64,000 bases of DNA from Fuerstiella sp. Lineage in GTDB: Bacteria; Planctomycetota; Planctomycetia; Planctomycetales; Planctomycetaceae. The stretch covers positions 62,001 through 126,000 of the forward strand of contig JAKVAZ010000006.1 in the NCBI GenBank assembly GCA_022447225.1, written 5' to 3'. The position numbers and the translations under genes were made by a program. Of the stretch, positions 46,008-56,205 are shown piece by piece; the first letter of the stretch is position 1, and each line of letters starts with the position of its first letter. Below the pieces are notes generated by a model. It made no database searches. It was not told the origin of the DNA and worked only from the letters and a program-made list of their open reading frames with translations.

Positions 46008-46745
46008 ATGCCCCTGCCACCGTCAAGCTGCAGTACGTGCAAACGTTTCTTTGCTGCAACCGTGGTACGATATCTGCTTAACGTTCCTGCTGCCTTTCTG
46101 TTTGTAATGCCGGCAATTGAGGCTCAAACGGAACTCGAGACACCGGATGCTGCCGTATCAGATCAATCGTGGAGTAAACCGCGTGATCTGCTCAGCGGAG
46201 AATTTCAGTCATGCTGGAAACATTTTTCCTGCGTTGATGAAACTCCACTGGCCAGTGTCTGGAAACGCACGGTCGAAGAAAATTCAAAATTGGTCGAACT
46301 GGTGTGCTCAGGAGACCCCCGCGGTTACCTTTATACCAACGACGAATTTGGCGACTTCGATTTGACCTTTGAGTGGCGTTTTGTGTCGGATGCCAACGGA
46401 AACAGCGGCGTCCTGGTGTTCACACAGGACGATCAGCGGTTGTGGCCCACCTCCATGCAGGTTCAGCTTCACCAGCCGGAAGCCGGTAGTATTTTTCCGG
46501 GCGGTGAAGCCGTCAGCGGCTCCACCGTCAGAAAAGAGGATCTTGCGAATCCCGTGGGCCGGTGGAATAAATGCCGGATTATCAGCAGAAACAGAAGCAT
46601 CGTCGTTCACGTGAATGGAAAGAAATCCGGAGAAGTCAGCGACTGCAAACCGGCACGCGGTCGAATTGCACTCCAGAGTGAAGGATCGGTGGTGCACTTT
46701 CGGCGGATTCTGATTCGCACGCCTGAAACCACCCAAGATCCCTGA
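46008..46745 (+). CDS. Secreted DUF1080 (3-keto-disaccharide hydrolase-like) protein
   Basis: 245 residues. A longer-than-usual N-terminus with a hydrophobic export segment (YLLNVPAAFLFVMPAIEA) precedes the DUF1080 core. The core reads LVCSGDPRGYLYTNDEFGDFDLTFEWRF in two parts, GNSGVLVFTQD, MQVQLHQPEAGSIFPGG, and a closing GRIALQSEGSVVHFRRILI. The GEAVSGS loop fits family glycan-binding positions. Convergent with the DUF1501 gene ending at 46851. Confidence 0.87.
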   Translation: MPLPPSSCSTCKRFFAATVVRYLLNVPAAFLFVMPAIEAQTELETPDAAVSDQSWSKPRDLLSGEFQSCWKHFSCVDETPLASVWKRTVEENSKLVELVCSGDPRGYLYTNDEFGDFDLTFEWRFVSDANGNSGVLVFTQDDQRLWPTSMQVQLHQPEAGSIFPGGEAVSGSTVRKEDLANPVGRWNKCRIISRNRSIVVHVNGKKSGEVSDCKPARGRIALQSEGSVVHFRRILIRTPETTQDP

Positions 46746-46850
46746 TTTCAGCAGACAGCAGAATCAAAGAGAATTCCCTGGCAGGTCGCGAGGAATCCGC
46801 GACTCCAGGCGCTACTGCATCGGACACGCAGAACCGGCAACGGAAGACGA

Positions 46851-48371
46851 TCAGGCAAGAATGTCCTTCACCACGTGCCCGTGAACATCCGTCAAACGAA
46901 AATCGCGTCCCTGATAACGGTAGGTGAGACGGCGATGGTCGATCCCCAGCAGATGCAGGACCGTGGCATTCAAATCATGGATGTGCATGGTTCCCGGCTG
47001 CCATTTGTCTTTGGTCGGCTGAGGAAACAGCGGCACCCCGTCTGAATCGGCAATGTTGTAGGCGTAATCGTCTGTGTGTCCGTACGTCACACCCGGTTTA
47101 ATCCCGCCCCCTGCCATCCAGACTGTAAAACATCGGGGATGATGATCACGACCGTACTTTTCACGAGTCAATCCTCCCTGACAGTAGACCGTCCTGCCAA
47201 ATTCACCGCCCCAGATCACCAGTGTATCATCCAGCATTCCCCGCTGGCGCAGGTCACGAATCAGTGCCGCTGATGCCTGATCGACGTCTCGACACTGCGA
47301 TCCATGTTCCCCCGGAAGATTATCGTGAGCGTCCCAGCCACGGTGGAAAATCTGAATGTTACGCACGCCGCGTTCCGCCATACGTCTGGCGGTGAGACAA
47401 CAGGCGGCAAACGTACCAGGTGTCTTTGCGTCTTCTCCGTACAGTTCGAACGTTCCCTGACCTTCATCAGACATGTCCATCAGTTCCGGCACCGACATTT
47501 GCATCCGATAAGCCATTTCATGCTGACGAATGCGGGACAGAACTTCCGGATCTCCGAATCGATCGTACTGGGCCTGGTTGAGCGCCGACAAAGCATCCAG
47601 CTGGCTGCGTCGATCACGAGGGTTCACTCCTGCCGGATTACTCAGATACAGCACCGGATCTCCCTGACTTCGCAGCAGTATGCCCTGATGGTCTGAAGAC
47701 AGAAATCCGGGTCCCCACAGCCGATTGAACAAACTTTGTTCGGCAAAGTTCGTTCGCGCGTGCATCACAACATAGTGCGGAAGGTTTTCGTTGAAAGATC
47801 CCAGACCGTAGCTTAACCATGCCCCCAGGCTGGGTCGTCCGGGAATCTGGCTTCCGGTCTGAATGTAGGTGATAGCCGGATCATGATTGATCGCTTCAGT
47901 GTAGGTGCTGTGGATAACGCACAGTTCGTCGACAACGCCTGCCGTGTGCGGCAGCAGTTCACTCACCCACACCCCCTGATCGTTGTTGTCCATCTTTGTG
48001 AAACGATACCTGCTGGGACAGACCGGAAATCCGGTCTTCTGATTTGCCGTCATTCCTGTCAGACGCTGGCCCTGTCGGACTTCATCCGGCAACTGTTTCC
48101 CAAACATGCTGCTAAGTTTCGGCTTGTAGTCCCACAAATCATGGTGACTGGGACCACCGCTCATAAACAAATAGATCACTCGTCTGGCCGCAGGCAGATG
48201 ATGCATACCGAAACCGGTGTTTGCGGCCTGGACCCTTCCGGCTTCAGAAGACGTGATGTCATTCCCCAGCAGCTGTGCCACCGCCGCAGTGCCAATACCA
48301 AGTGCACTGCGGCCGAACAGCTGCCGGCGGGTCGTCAGTAATTCATGTTCACGGACAGGGTTCACGTACAT
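46851..48371 (-). CDS. Tat-exported DUF1501 (sulfatase-like) protein
   Basis: About 506 residues. I place the start at 48371, which has AGGA about 9 bp upstream and gives a short leader to the twin-arginine motif TTRRQLFGRSALG. Family blocks: RVIYLFMSGGPSHHDLWDYKP, the HARTNFAEQSLF region, and VIWGGEFGRTVYCQG. Near the end comes NATVLHLLGIDHRRLTYRYQGRDFRLTDV (two blocks), a common DUF1501 finish. It follows the DUF1553 gene on the same strand and is probably co-transcribed with it. Confidence 0.92.
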   Translation of the reverse strand: MYVNPVREHELLTTRRQLFGRSALGIGTAAVAQLLGNDITSSEAGRVQAANTGFGMHHLPAARRVIYLFMSGGPSHHDLWDYKPKLSSMFGKQLPDEVRQGQRLTGMTANQKTGFPVCPSRYRFTKMDNNDQGVWVSELLPHTAGVVDELCVIHSTYTEAINHDPAITYIQTGSQIPGRPSLGAWLSYGLGSFNENLPHYVVMHARTNFAEQSLFNRLWGPGFLSSDHQGILLRSQGDPVLYLSNPAGVNPRDRRSQLDALSALNQAQYDRFGDPEVLSRIRQHEMAYRMQMSVPELMDMSDEGQGTFELYGEDAKTPGTFAACCLTARRMAERGVRNIQIFHRGWDAHDNLPGEHGSQCRDVDQASAALIRDLRQRGMLDDTLVIWGGEFGRTVYCQGGLTREKYGRDHHPRCFTVWMAGGGIKPGVTYGHTDDYAYNIADSDGVPLFPQPTKDKWQPGTMHIHDLNATVLHLLGIDHRRLTYRYQGRDFRLTDVHGHVVKDILA

Positions 48372-48450
48372 TTTCGAATTCCTGCTGCTCATCCTGTCAG
48401 TTTTTCGGCTGAAATGTCCCGCTGGGGACACAGGAGAAAGCGTCTGCAAA

Positions 48451-50859
48451 TCAGTACATCATAATCGCCAGGTCGCTGGCCAGTGCGGTTATTGACAGTT
48501 GTGTCCATGCTGCTAACTCAGCCTGCACAGCCGGATCCGAGGGCAGTGTGCCGCCCTCGGCCAAAAGAGCAGCGGCATCATCGGGAGCCGACTGGTACCG
48601 CCGGCGCATGTTCTGAACCAGCCGAATGCAGGCAGCGTACTCCTGATCCGACGGATTCCGACTGGACAGTAAAATGAACAGCTGCCGAAGTCGCACCTCG
48701 TCTTCATCGCTGAAATCAACCAGCCGACCGGCCAGCGCCCGCCCCATGGCCACACGCTGGATTTCGTTTAACAGACCAAGTGACTGCAGCGGGGTGCTCG
48801 TTCGTCCCCGACGAACACAACTGGACTCACGATCGGGAGCGTCAAACAAAGTCATCATCGGATGAGGGCTTGTACGTTTCCAGTAAACGTAAAGGCTGCG
48901 GCGGTTGACCTGCGGCTGTTTGTCGGGAACGTACTGTTTCGTGTTGCTGCCGGGATGCGCCATCGCTTTCCACATTCCCGTGGGCTGAAATGGTTTAACT
49001 CCTTCGCCTCCCATGTGCGGATCCAGCAGATTGCCGGACCACAGTCCGATGTCGCGCAGGACTTCAGCATCCAGACGGTAGCCCGGACCACGTGACCACA
49101 ACCGATTTTCAGGATCACTGATCTCCGAACGCATCGCTGATGACTGCCGAAATGTCCGGCTGCTGACCATCAGACGCAGCATATGCCTGAGATCCCAGCC
49201 GCTGTCCTGAAGTTCCACCGCCAGCCAGTCCAGGAGTTCCGGATGAGTCGCCTGCTGTCCCTGGAGTCCAAAGTCTTCAGGTGTCCTCACCAGTCCGTGT
49301 CCAAACGTCCTTTGCCAGATACGATTGATCATCACACGGGAAACAAGCGGATGTTCTCTGGAAGTCAGCCAGCGAGCCAGTCCCAGTCGATTTGACGGTG
49401 CGCCGGACGGCAGCTCACCCATCACGCTCAGGACTCCCGGCTGCAGTTCTTCCCCGGTGGGGAGATGATATTCACCCCGTTGAAGTAACCGGGTTGCCCG
49501 CGGCTGCTCCAGGTCGTCGGCCACAAGTGTTGTGGTAAATCCTTCCTCAGCCGCCATGATCTTCTGCGTCAGGTTGCGGGACTCCATGGCCACAGCCAGT
49601 GAACCAAACGGACCGTCATCCGCCGCCAGCAGATTCAACCGGGCCTCCTCGTCAGACTCAGCCCACTGACCGGCCTGATCCTCAGTCAGTTCCCCGTCGG
49701 AAACCAGTGATTCCACTTTTTCAATAAGCTGATGACGAACCCTCATCAGCTGCTGCCAGTCCCTCCAGGCCTGCTGGTCACCCGGGACTCTGAGTGTCGG
49801 TCCGAATTCGTACGCATTACTGTCCATGGGTGGTTCGGCGGTACTGTTGAAAAAGGCCAGCAGCTGGTAGTACTCCCGCTGAGGAATCGGATCGTATTTG
49901 TGAGTATGACAGCGGGCACAGATCAGCGACATTCCCAGAAACACGGTCCCCAGGTTCTCAGTCCGGTCGAAATTGTTCTTCGCCTGGAACTCCTCCGGAA
50001 GGGCACCTCCTTCGGCTGTCGTTGGATTCATTCTGACATAGCCGGTGGCAATCAGTTGTGCCATTGACGGATCCGGAAACAGATCCCCGGCCAGCTGCCA
50101 CGTAATGAACTGGTCCAGCGGCAGGTTGTCATTCATGGCACGAACAACCCAGTCACGATAGGGATAGATCCCCCGACGGTTATCCAGATGCAGTCCGTGA
50201 GTGTCACCATAGCGTACAGCGTCCAGCCAGTACCGAGCCTGATGTTCACCATATCGCGGACTGTTCAGTAACTCTGACACCAGGCTGTCCCAGGATTCTG
50301 CCGTCTCATCAGCCAGGAATCGCCGAAGCTGTTCCGGTTCCGGAGGAAGTCCGGTAAGCGTCAGGGCGACCCGGCGAACCAGCGTTGAACGACGGGCCGG
50401 CTTCGCCAGGGAAAGATTCTCTGACTTCAGCCGTTTCTGAATGAAATAGTCGACAGGATTGACGGTATCATCCGATCGTGGCTGTTTTCGTGGTGCCACA
50501 AATGCCCAATGTTTCGCAAAATTCCCGCCCTCCTGAATCCACTGCGACAGGAGTTTCTTTTCAGCCACTGTCAGCTGTCGATCAGCTTCTGCCGGCGGCA
50601 TCGGGTCTTCGGCATCATGAATCCTTTTTATAAGGGCACTGGACGCAGGGTCCGCCTCGTTGACGACACGGTACCCTCCCCGGTCACGAGTTGCATCATC
50701 CGGACTGTCAAGTCGCAGATCGGTGTCGGCATTGATATCCGGCCCGTGACACACGAAACATTTGTTGGACAGGATTGGCAAAATCTCCCGGGAAAAATCA
50801 ACCGGCTCCGCAGCGCGAACTCCCGAGATCGCCAGAATCAGAATAAACAGAGGGCGCAT
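48451..50859 (-). CDS. Secreted planctomycete cytochrome-type DUF1549/DUF1553 protein
   Basis: About 802 residues from the ATG at 50859, which opens a signal peptide (MRPLFILILAISGVRAAEPV); the frame is open to 50985. An N-terminal PSCyt1-like segment has CFVCHG as a heme-type motif. DUF1549 follows with FFNSTAEPPMD and CARCHTHKYDPI, the second CxxCH, and DUF1553 closes the protein (LVSRVMINRIWQRTFGHGLV, SLGLLNEIQRVAMGRALAG). It is the classic layout and differs from the 21920 copy, which has Ig-like parts. Partner of the downstream DUF1501 gene. Confidence 0.92.
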   Translation of the reverse strand: MRPLFILILAISGVRAAEPVDFSREILPILSNKCFVCHGPDINADTDLRLDSPDDATRDRGGYRVVNEADPASSALIKRIHDAEDPMPPAEADRQLTVAEKKLLSQWIQEGGNFAKHWAFVAPRKQPRSDDTVNPVDYFIQKRLKSENLSLAKPARRSTLVRRVALTLTGLPPEPEQLRRFLADETAESWDSLVSELLNSPRYGEHQARYWLDAVRYGDTHGLHLDNRRGIYPYRDWVVRAMNDNLPLDQFITWQLAGDLFPDPSMAQLIATGYVRMNPTTAEGGALPEEFQAKNNFDRTENLGTVFLGMSLICARCHTHKYDPIPQREYYQLLAFFNSTAEPPMDSNAYEFGPTLRVPGDQQAWRDWQQLMRVRHQLIEKVESLVSDGELTEDQAGQWAESDEEARLNLLAADDGPFGSLAVAMESRNLTQKIMAAEEGFTTTLVADDLEQPRATRLLQRGEYHLPTGEELQPGVLSVMGELPSGAPSNRLGLARWLTSREHPLVSRVMINRIWQRTFGHGLVRTPEDFGLQGQQATHPELLDWLAVELQDSGWDLRHMLRLMVSSRTFRQSSAMRSEISDPENRLWSRGPGYRLDAEVLRDIGLWSGNLLDPHMGGEGVKPFQPTGMWKAMAHPGSNTKQYVPDKQPQVNRRSLYVYWKRTSPHPMMTLFDAPDRESSCVRRGRTSTPLQSLGLLNEIQRVAMGRALAGRLVDFSDEDEVRLRQLFILLSSRNPSDQEYAACIRLVQNMRRRYQSAPDDAAALLAEGGTLPSDPAVQAELAAWTQLSITALASDLAIMMY

Positions 50860-51313
50860 GAACACAGATTCTGTAGTTAAACAAAGAAACGGGTGCATTC
50901 CTGATACATCATTCGGACACAGATTCATTGAATCGTCCGTCAGACAATTCTGATCCACACCTGGCAACAGGTAAAGCCAAACCACGGACGTTGCGGCACG
51001 ATTCTCCGGGCAACAGTGAATTCAGGACTCGAAACCACCGGTCTCAAACCGAATATCTTCCCAAATCACCGGCCGAGTTGCGGTTCAGACCGGCCCGTCA
51101 CTGCCGGCCTGCGGCCCGGAACACCAGCCACATTCAGCGAATGGATCCAGCGCAGAGTGCCGCGGACCGGTTATCGGTAACGAACAGCCTGCACGGGCGT
51201 CTGTTGCACTCAGCGATTGTTTTGCCGTATCCCCCTGTTACAATTCGGGTGTCATCGCAGGACGGGCCGATCACTCAACGACCTGCGAGCAATTCCTGAT
51301 TGAGTTGCAAACC
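50860..51313. other. Divergent intergenic region between the DUF1553 gene and nrdR
   Basis: 454 bp. No NrdR-box-like repeat pair or clear promoter is seen by eye. Upstream frames belong to the minus-strand gene's extended reading frame and look non-coding. Confidence 0.4.
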
Positions 51314-51784
51314 ATGCGCTGTCCGTTTTGCCAGCATGACGAAACTAAGGTCATTGACTCGCGCACGAGTCAGGATTTCTCGATTCGAAGACGTCGGCAG
51401 TGTCTCAGCTGCGAACGTCGCTTCACAACATATGAACGCATTGAAGAATCCTCTGTTAAAGTCGTAAAAAAAGACGGTTCGCGAATTGCATTCGATCGGG
51501 GCAAAATCCGGTTTGGCATCGAGAAAGCCTGTTACAAACGTCCGGTAAGTGACCATCAGATCGATCAGGTTGTCGCGGACGTAGAAGCAACGATCTACGA
51601 AGACGGTCTACGCGAAGTTCCTTCGCGCCAGATCGGAGAAATGGTGTTCAACGCGCTGCGGGATCTCGACAAAGTCGCTTTTGTCAGATTTGCGTCCGTG
51701 TATCGGGAGTTCAAAGACGTCAATGACTTCGTCGATGAACTTCAGCCGATCCTGGACGATCGAAACAGGTCCTCGATGGACTAG
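51314..51784 (+). CDS. nrdR: Transcriptional repressor NrdR
   Basis: NrdR represses ribonucleotide reductase genes in response to nucleotide levels. The ATG at 51314 opens [17 protein letters not shown]; a TTG at 51305 is possible. The zinc ribbon is CPFC plus CLSC, and RRRRQC and RFTTYER complete the conserved stretch. The ATP-cone follows ([43 protein letters not shown]). Length (about 156) is normal. The comEC gene follows 8 bp after the stop, so the two are likely co-transcribed. Confidence 0.95.
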   Translation: MRCPFCQHDETKVIDSRTSQDFSIRRRRQCLSCERRFTTYERIEESSVKVVKKDGSRIAFDRGKIRFGIEKACYKRPVSDHQIDQVVADVEATIYEDGLREVPSRQIGEMVFNALRDLDKVAFVRFASVYREFKDVNDFVDELQPILDDRNRSSMD

Positions 51785-51792
51785 GCCAGCGT

Positions 51793-54288
51793 ATGAACTT
51801 TGGCAGCCAACCAGTCCACCGGATCGCTGCCACGGTACTCGCTTTGTCACTGGGAACGGTGTCAGCCGAATTTCTGGAAATGTCGCCGACTGTCTGCCTG
51901 CTGATAGCCTGGGGACTGTTTTTCGCCGGCATGATTTCCGGACGCATGCGATGGATTTCATTCCGGCAGCGCCGGCAACTGCGACTGCTGTCGCTGGTGC
52001 TGACAGTCGCAACTCTGTCAGCAGTGCGGTGGACGCTGGTCCTGCAGGAAAATTCGGCGTGTCCGGTGCACAGACTGGCACAACAGGACAATCTGAGCCT
52101 GGTCATGGACGTCGTCATCACATCAGTCCCTGTCGAGTACGAACGTCCTTTATCAAAACTGGCTTCACAGCGTGAAACCGGCCGTCGGCAGACCGGATTT
52201 ATCGCGGAATGTGTGACCATTCACACGGCTGAGGAACGGATCCCAGCGGACGGAACACTGCGCGTGTACATTTCCGGCGGTGCGGCCAGGAGATTCCGCC
52301 GCGGTGAAACCGTGCGAATGACGGGACGTTTGTCATGGCCGGCGCCCCCCGGCAATCCGGGTGAATTTGATTTTGCTACGTTTCTGAGTCGACGCCGTTA
52401 CGCAGGAATATTCTTTGCGGCTCATCCGGACTGTGTGCGCACCCTGCACAAAGTCGGTCCGGCATCTGCGGGGTACTGGCTGACATGGCTGCGGCGTGCC
52501 GCGGAATCCGCACTCCATGACGCCGTTGATCCCGAACACCGGGAGATTGCTTCAGCACTACTGCTGGGCAGCCGTGCTGAGATTCGGGCAGAAACGAATG
52601 AGATCTTTATCGGAAGCGGGACGATGCACCTGCTGGCTATTTCCGGACTGCACATCGGCATCTTCTGTCTGCTGCTGATTCGAATGGGTCACTGGCTCCT
52701 TATCCCGTGGAACCAGCGCCTGATACTGATTGCTGTCTTCTGCGTTGTTTATGCACTGATCACCGACCTGCGCCCGTCGGTAGTACGGGCTACCGTGTTC
52801 TCAGCCCTGTTCACAATGTCTCAGATCACTCTGCGTCAAGTTCCCGTCTCCTGTGTCATCGGTCAGACAGCCTGTCTGATGCTGCTGTGGCATCCGTATC
52901 TTGTCTTCGATACCGGTGCCTGGCTTTCATTTCTTTCGGTCACAGGTCTGACATGGGCTTCCCGAATTGTTCCGCTGGAGGTCCTGAGGAGTAAAATCGG
53001 AACTTTCTCGGCTGAACCAGCTGCCCCCCTGACGCCACGGGAACGTCTTCGGGATGTCGTAATGCGGATCCGTCACTGGCTGTCGTCGCGCTACCGTCCT
53101 CTGCTGTGGATCATGGCCGCCACGATTCCACTGACAGCGTGGGAGTTTCACGTAATTTCTCCGATCGGCCTCCTCGTCAATGTTCTTCTGATTGCGTGGA
53201 CAATGGTGACTCTGTGGCTGGGATTCGCCTCAATCATTGCCGGAATTCTGCTGCCCTGGCTCCCCAATCTGGCGGGCACCGGATTCTCACTGATGCTTGG
53301 TGGTCTCACATCAATGGTCCGGGCCGCTGCCGATATCGGATTTGGACATGTCTACATCGCAAATCTGCCGGTGTGGTTCCTGCCGATGTGGTACACGGTG
53401 TTGATTGCCGTTGTCAGTGTCCGTGAAACTCAACACAAACGAATCCTCTGGCTGATACTGTGTGGATCTACGTCTGTGGCCCTGTGGAATCACACGAACT
53501 CCAATATCGATGCCGGTCTTCGATGCACTTTTCTGGCAATCGGGCATGGCAACGCCACGGTTGTTGAGCTTCCCGGGGGTAAAGTAATGCTCGTCGATGC
53601 CGGAGCGATGAATCGCGGTGACCGTGCCGGTGAGCAAATCAGCCGATTTCTGTGGCAACGCGGCCATCGCATGATCGATTCAGTGATCGTGTCGCATGCT
53701 GACACCGATCACTTCAATGCACTGGGGACTCTATTGACCCGCTTTCCGACGGGCGAGTTACTGCTGTCACAACAATTCATTCAAAATGGTTCCGCCGCCG
53801 CTGAACAACTGATCCGGTTAGCAGCAGACAGCCGTGTTCCCGTTCGTCCAGCGGGCCATGGTGATTCACTGACGATGGACGATACTGAGATCCGGATCCT
53901 GCAGGCCTCCAGAGATCATCTCCGAAACGCACGCTCTAACAATGAAAAAAGCCTGGTTGTCAGGATCCGGTATAAAGGCCGGACGGTCGTGTTACCTGGA
54001 GATCTTGAAGGGGATGCTCTAAAAAACATTCTGCCGCAGCTGTCGCATAGTGACGTACTGGCAAGCCCTCATCACGGTTCTCTGAAGGCCAACGTACCGG
54101 CTGTCGCGGATCAACTGACGCCTGAACACGTCGTGATCAGCGCCCGAAACGACAGAAACCGACCACAGCTTGACAGAATCTTCCCGGGATCCCGGCTACA
54201 TTTCACCAGTGTGCACGGAGCAATCGAACTGGAAATCACAGCGACCGGCAAACTGAGTGTCCGTGAATTCCGACCATCAACTCCTTGA
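51793..54288 (+). CDS. comEC: ComEC/Rec2-family DNA-uptake channel protein
   Basis: ComEC is the inner-membrane channel for incoming single-stranded DNA in natural transformation. 831 residues: an N-terminal DUF4131-like region, then the competence domain with LLAISGLHIGIFCLL and many membrane segments. A C-terminal metallo-beta-lactamase-like domain (about residues 575-810) has SHADTDHFNA and SPHHGS metal-ligand motifs. All three parts are present and in frame, so it looks functional. It follows nrdR by 8 bp. No comEA or comF is near. Confidence 0.92.
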   Translation: MNFGSQPVHRIAATVLALSLGTVSAEFLEMSPTVCLLIAWGLFFAGMISGRMRWISFRQRRQLRLLSLVLTVATLSAVRWTLVLQENSACPVHRLAQQDNLSLVMDVVITSVPVEYERPLSKLASQRETGRRQTGFIAECVTIHTAEERIPADGTLRVYISGGAARRFRRGETVRMTGRLSWPAPPGNPGEFDFATFLSRRRYAGIFFAAHPDCVRTLHKVGPASAGYWLTWLRRAAESALHDAVDPEHREIASALLLGSRAEIRAETNEIFIGSGTMHLLAISGLHIGIFCLLLIRMGHWLLIPWNQRLILIAVFCVVYALITDLRPSVVRATVFSALFTMSQITLRQVPVSCVIGQTACLMLLWHPYLVFDTGAWLSFLSVTGLTWASRIVPLEVLRSKIGTFSAEPAAPLTPRERLRDVVMRIRHWLSSRYRPLLWIMAATIPLTAWEFHVISPIGLLVNVLLIAWTMVTLWLGFASIIAGILLPWLPNLAGTGFSLMLGGLTSMVRAAADIGFGHVYIANLPVWFLPMWYTVLIAVVSVRETQHKRILWLILCGSTSVALWNHTNSNIDAGLRCTFLAIGHGNATVVELPGGKVMLVDAGAMNRGDRAGEQISRFLWQRGHRMIDSVIVSHADTDHFNALGTLLTRFPTGELLLSQQFIQNGSAAAEQLIRLAADSRVPVRPAGHGDSLTMDDTEIRILQASRDHLRNARSNNEKSLVVRIRYKGRTVVLPGDLEGDALKNILPQLSHSDVLASPHHGSLKANVPAVADQLTPEHVVISARNDRNRPQLDRIFPGSRLHFTSVHGAIELEITATGKLSVREFRPSTP

Positions 54289-54400
54289 TAATTCTGTGGA
54301 ATTTTTCCGGTTCCGTCACAAACCTCTCGTCGTAATCTTTCGTAGAATGCGGCAACATCTGAAATGTTGAAGACATCGTCCATTGATATAAGGATCAATC

Positions 54401-54763
54401 ATGAGCGTTCCACAGACCGCTGATGAACTCAGACAAAAACGGTGCGTGCCATGCGAAGGCGGCGTACCAAAGCTCAACCAGGACGAAATCCGGCAGCAAC
54501 TGGAACTGGTCGACGGCTGGACGGTCTGCAGTAATCCGGATCGGATCCGAAAAACATGGACTGTCCGCAATTTTGTTGCCGGAATGTCATTCTTCGGAAA
54601 AGTCACGGAGCTGGCAGAATCCGAAGGACACCATCCTGATTTACACCTTCACGGTTACCGCAATGTCGAAATCGAAATCTGGACCCACGCGATCGGCGGT
54701 TTGTCTCTGAACGACTTTATTCTGGCGGCCCGCATTGACGAGTTGCCGATCGAAATCACCTGA
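54401..54763 (+). CDS. Pterin-4a-carbinolamine dehydratase (PCD/DCoH)
   Basis: 120 residues, usual for the family. It recycles the pterin cofactor of aromatic amino-acid hydroxylases, or salvages pterins. The active-site motif GHHPDLHLHGY gives the conserved His pair, followed by NVEIEIWTHAIGGLSLNDFILAA, split here as the family core and end helix. A Cys-containing opening (RCVPCEGG) is also typical. No phenylalanine hydroxylase gene is in the window. A large inverted repeat follows the stop. Confidence 0.92.
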   Translation: MSVPQTADELRQKRCVPCEGGVPKLNQDEIRQQLELVDGWTVCSNPDRIRKTWTVRNFVAGMSFFGKVTELAESEGHHPDLHLHGYRNVEIEIWTHAIGGLSLNDFILAARIDELPIEIT

Positions 54764-54769
54764 CAGTCC

Positions 54770-54820
54770 GGCTTCCCCGGCCCCGTTTTCGGTGATCACT
54801 TCCCGACAGACGGGGAAGCC
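54770..54820 (+). terminator. Long-loop inverted repeat after the pterin dehydratase gene
   Basis: GGCTTCCCCG (54770-54779) and CGGGGAAGCC (54811-54820) are perfect reverse complements with a 31-nt loop, starting just past the stop. There is no clear T-tract; termination is likely but unproven. Confidence 0.45.
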
Positions 54821-54898
54821 CGCTTCTCACCCGCCGACATGCGTTCACCAAACACGCCCGTGACGTTATAAGACAGTCAGACAGCTCCCGCTCCATTC

Positions 54899-56197
54899 AT
54901 GTTTACACAGGAAAAGACCCTTCGCATGCAGCTTCCTCAAATGGCCACCGTTCGTCAGCGATTTGATGCTCCGCGGGTTGATGACATTGCTTCGACCGTC
55001 CGTGCTCAGATCGAAACCCTGCGTCTGAATGATCACGTGCGTCCCGGAGACTCGCTGGCCATTACAGCGGGCAGCCGGGGCATCGCAAATATCGGCGAGA
55101 TCATTGCAGCAACGGTCGATGCCGTACGGACTGTGGGACTGGAACCTTTCATTGTTCCGGCAATGGGCAGTCATGGCGGTGGAACGGCGGAAGGCCAAGT
55201 AGAAGTTCTGGCCAGTCTGGGAATCACGGAAGAGCTGGTGAAGGCACCAATTCGCTCGTCGATGGAAACAATCGTCGTCACGGAAACCAGGTCCGGTGTT
55301 CCCGTACATTTTGATCGGCTGGCCAGTGAGGCGGATCATGTGCTGATTGTGAACCGGATCAAACCTCATACACGATTCGTTGGCCCGATTGAATCCGGAC
55401 TGCACAAAATGATGCTCATTGGACTGGGCAAACACACGGGAGCGAGCATTTATCACCGTGCAATTCTGGCACATAGCTTTTCTGAGATCCTGGCAGATGT
55501 GGCAGAAGTCGTACTGGAAAAGTGTGGCGTCATTGGCGGACTGGCAATTGTCGAAAACGCACTGGATGAAACCGCATTGATCGAAGCGGTTCCTCCCAAT
55601 GCATTTGCGGAACGCGAAGCCGAACTGCTGAAACAGGCCAGTGACTGGCTGCCGTCGCTGCCCGTCGCAGAATGTGATCTGTTGATCATTGATCAGATTG
55701 GCAAGAACATCAGCGGTTCCGGAATGGACACCAACGTGGTCGGTCGAAAATTTTTAGATCACATGGCCACACCCGATGACCGAGTGTCCTGCCGCCGTAT
55801 TCTGGTTCGCTCGCTTACCAAAAAAACCAACGGAAATGCCAGTGGAATTGGGATCGCGGAATTCACAACACAGAGTTGCGTGGATCTGGTGGATCCGGTC
55901 AAAACCAGTATCAACTGCATTACCGCACTGCATCCGGAGGGTGCCATGATTCCGATCACTCTGCCAAATGATCGTGAGGCCGTCGAAGCCGCCCTCAAAA
56001 CGATTGGCTTAACAGAACCTGAAAATGCAAAAGTCATCCAGATCTCCGACACGCTGCACCTGGACGTTATTCGGGCTTCTGAAGCTTGTCTTGCAGAAAT
56101 TCGCAGCTGTGACAGCCGGAAGGTTGAAGACGACCTGGCCCCGATACCATTCGATTCCGACGGAAACATGGCCAGCCTGGGCAGTTCAGGCCACTAA
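54899..56197 (+). CDS. LarA-like (lactate racemase N-terminal domain) protein
   Basis: 432 residues of the LarA/DUF2088 superfamily. AITAGSRGIANI, PAMGSHGGGTAEGQ and NRIKPHTRFVGPIESGLHK are in the expected order. The position of the usual PDHTRP motif of LarA reads differently (AGSRGI), so this may be another nickel-pincer-type or simply related enzyme. IGLGKHTGASIYHR and SGSGMDTNVVGRK follow in the second half. Starts at 54899 or 54926 are both possible. A lactate permease-type gene sits 16 kb upstream, an inconclusive hint. Confidence 0.82.
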   Translation: MFTQEKTLRMQLPQMATVRQRFDAPRVDDIASTVRAQIETLRLNDHVRPGDSLAITAGSRGIANIGEIIAATVDAVRTVGLEPFIVPAMGSHGGGTAEGQVEVLASLGITEELVKAPIRSSMETIVVTETRSGVPVHFDRLASEADHVLIVNRIKPHTRFVGPIESGLHKMMLIGLGKHTGASIYHRAILAHSFSEILADVAEVVLEKCGVIGGLAIVENALDETALIEAVPPNAFAEREAELLKQASDWLPSLPVAECDLLIIDQIGKNISGSGMDTNVVGRKFLDHMATPDDRVSCRRILVRSLTKKTNGNASGIGIAEFTTQSCVDLVDPVKTSINCITALHPEGAMIPITLPNDREAVEAALKTIGLTEPENAKVIQISDTLHLDVIRASEACLAEIRSCDSRKVEDDLAPIPFDSDGNMASLGSSGH

Positions 56198-56205
56198 ATA
56201 AACAT

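Noticed and set aside
54866-55474. 202-residue minus-strand frame
   Set aside because: Antisense to the LarA-like gene.
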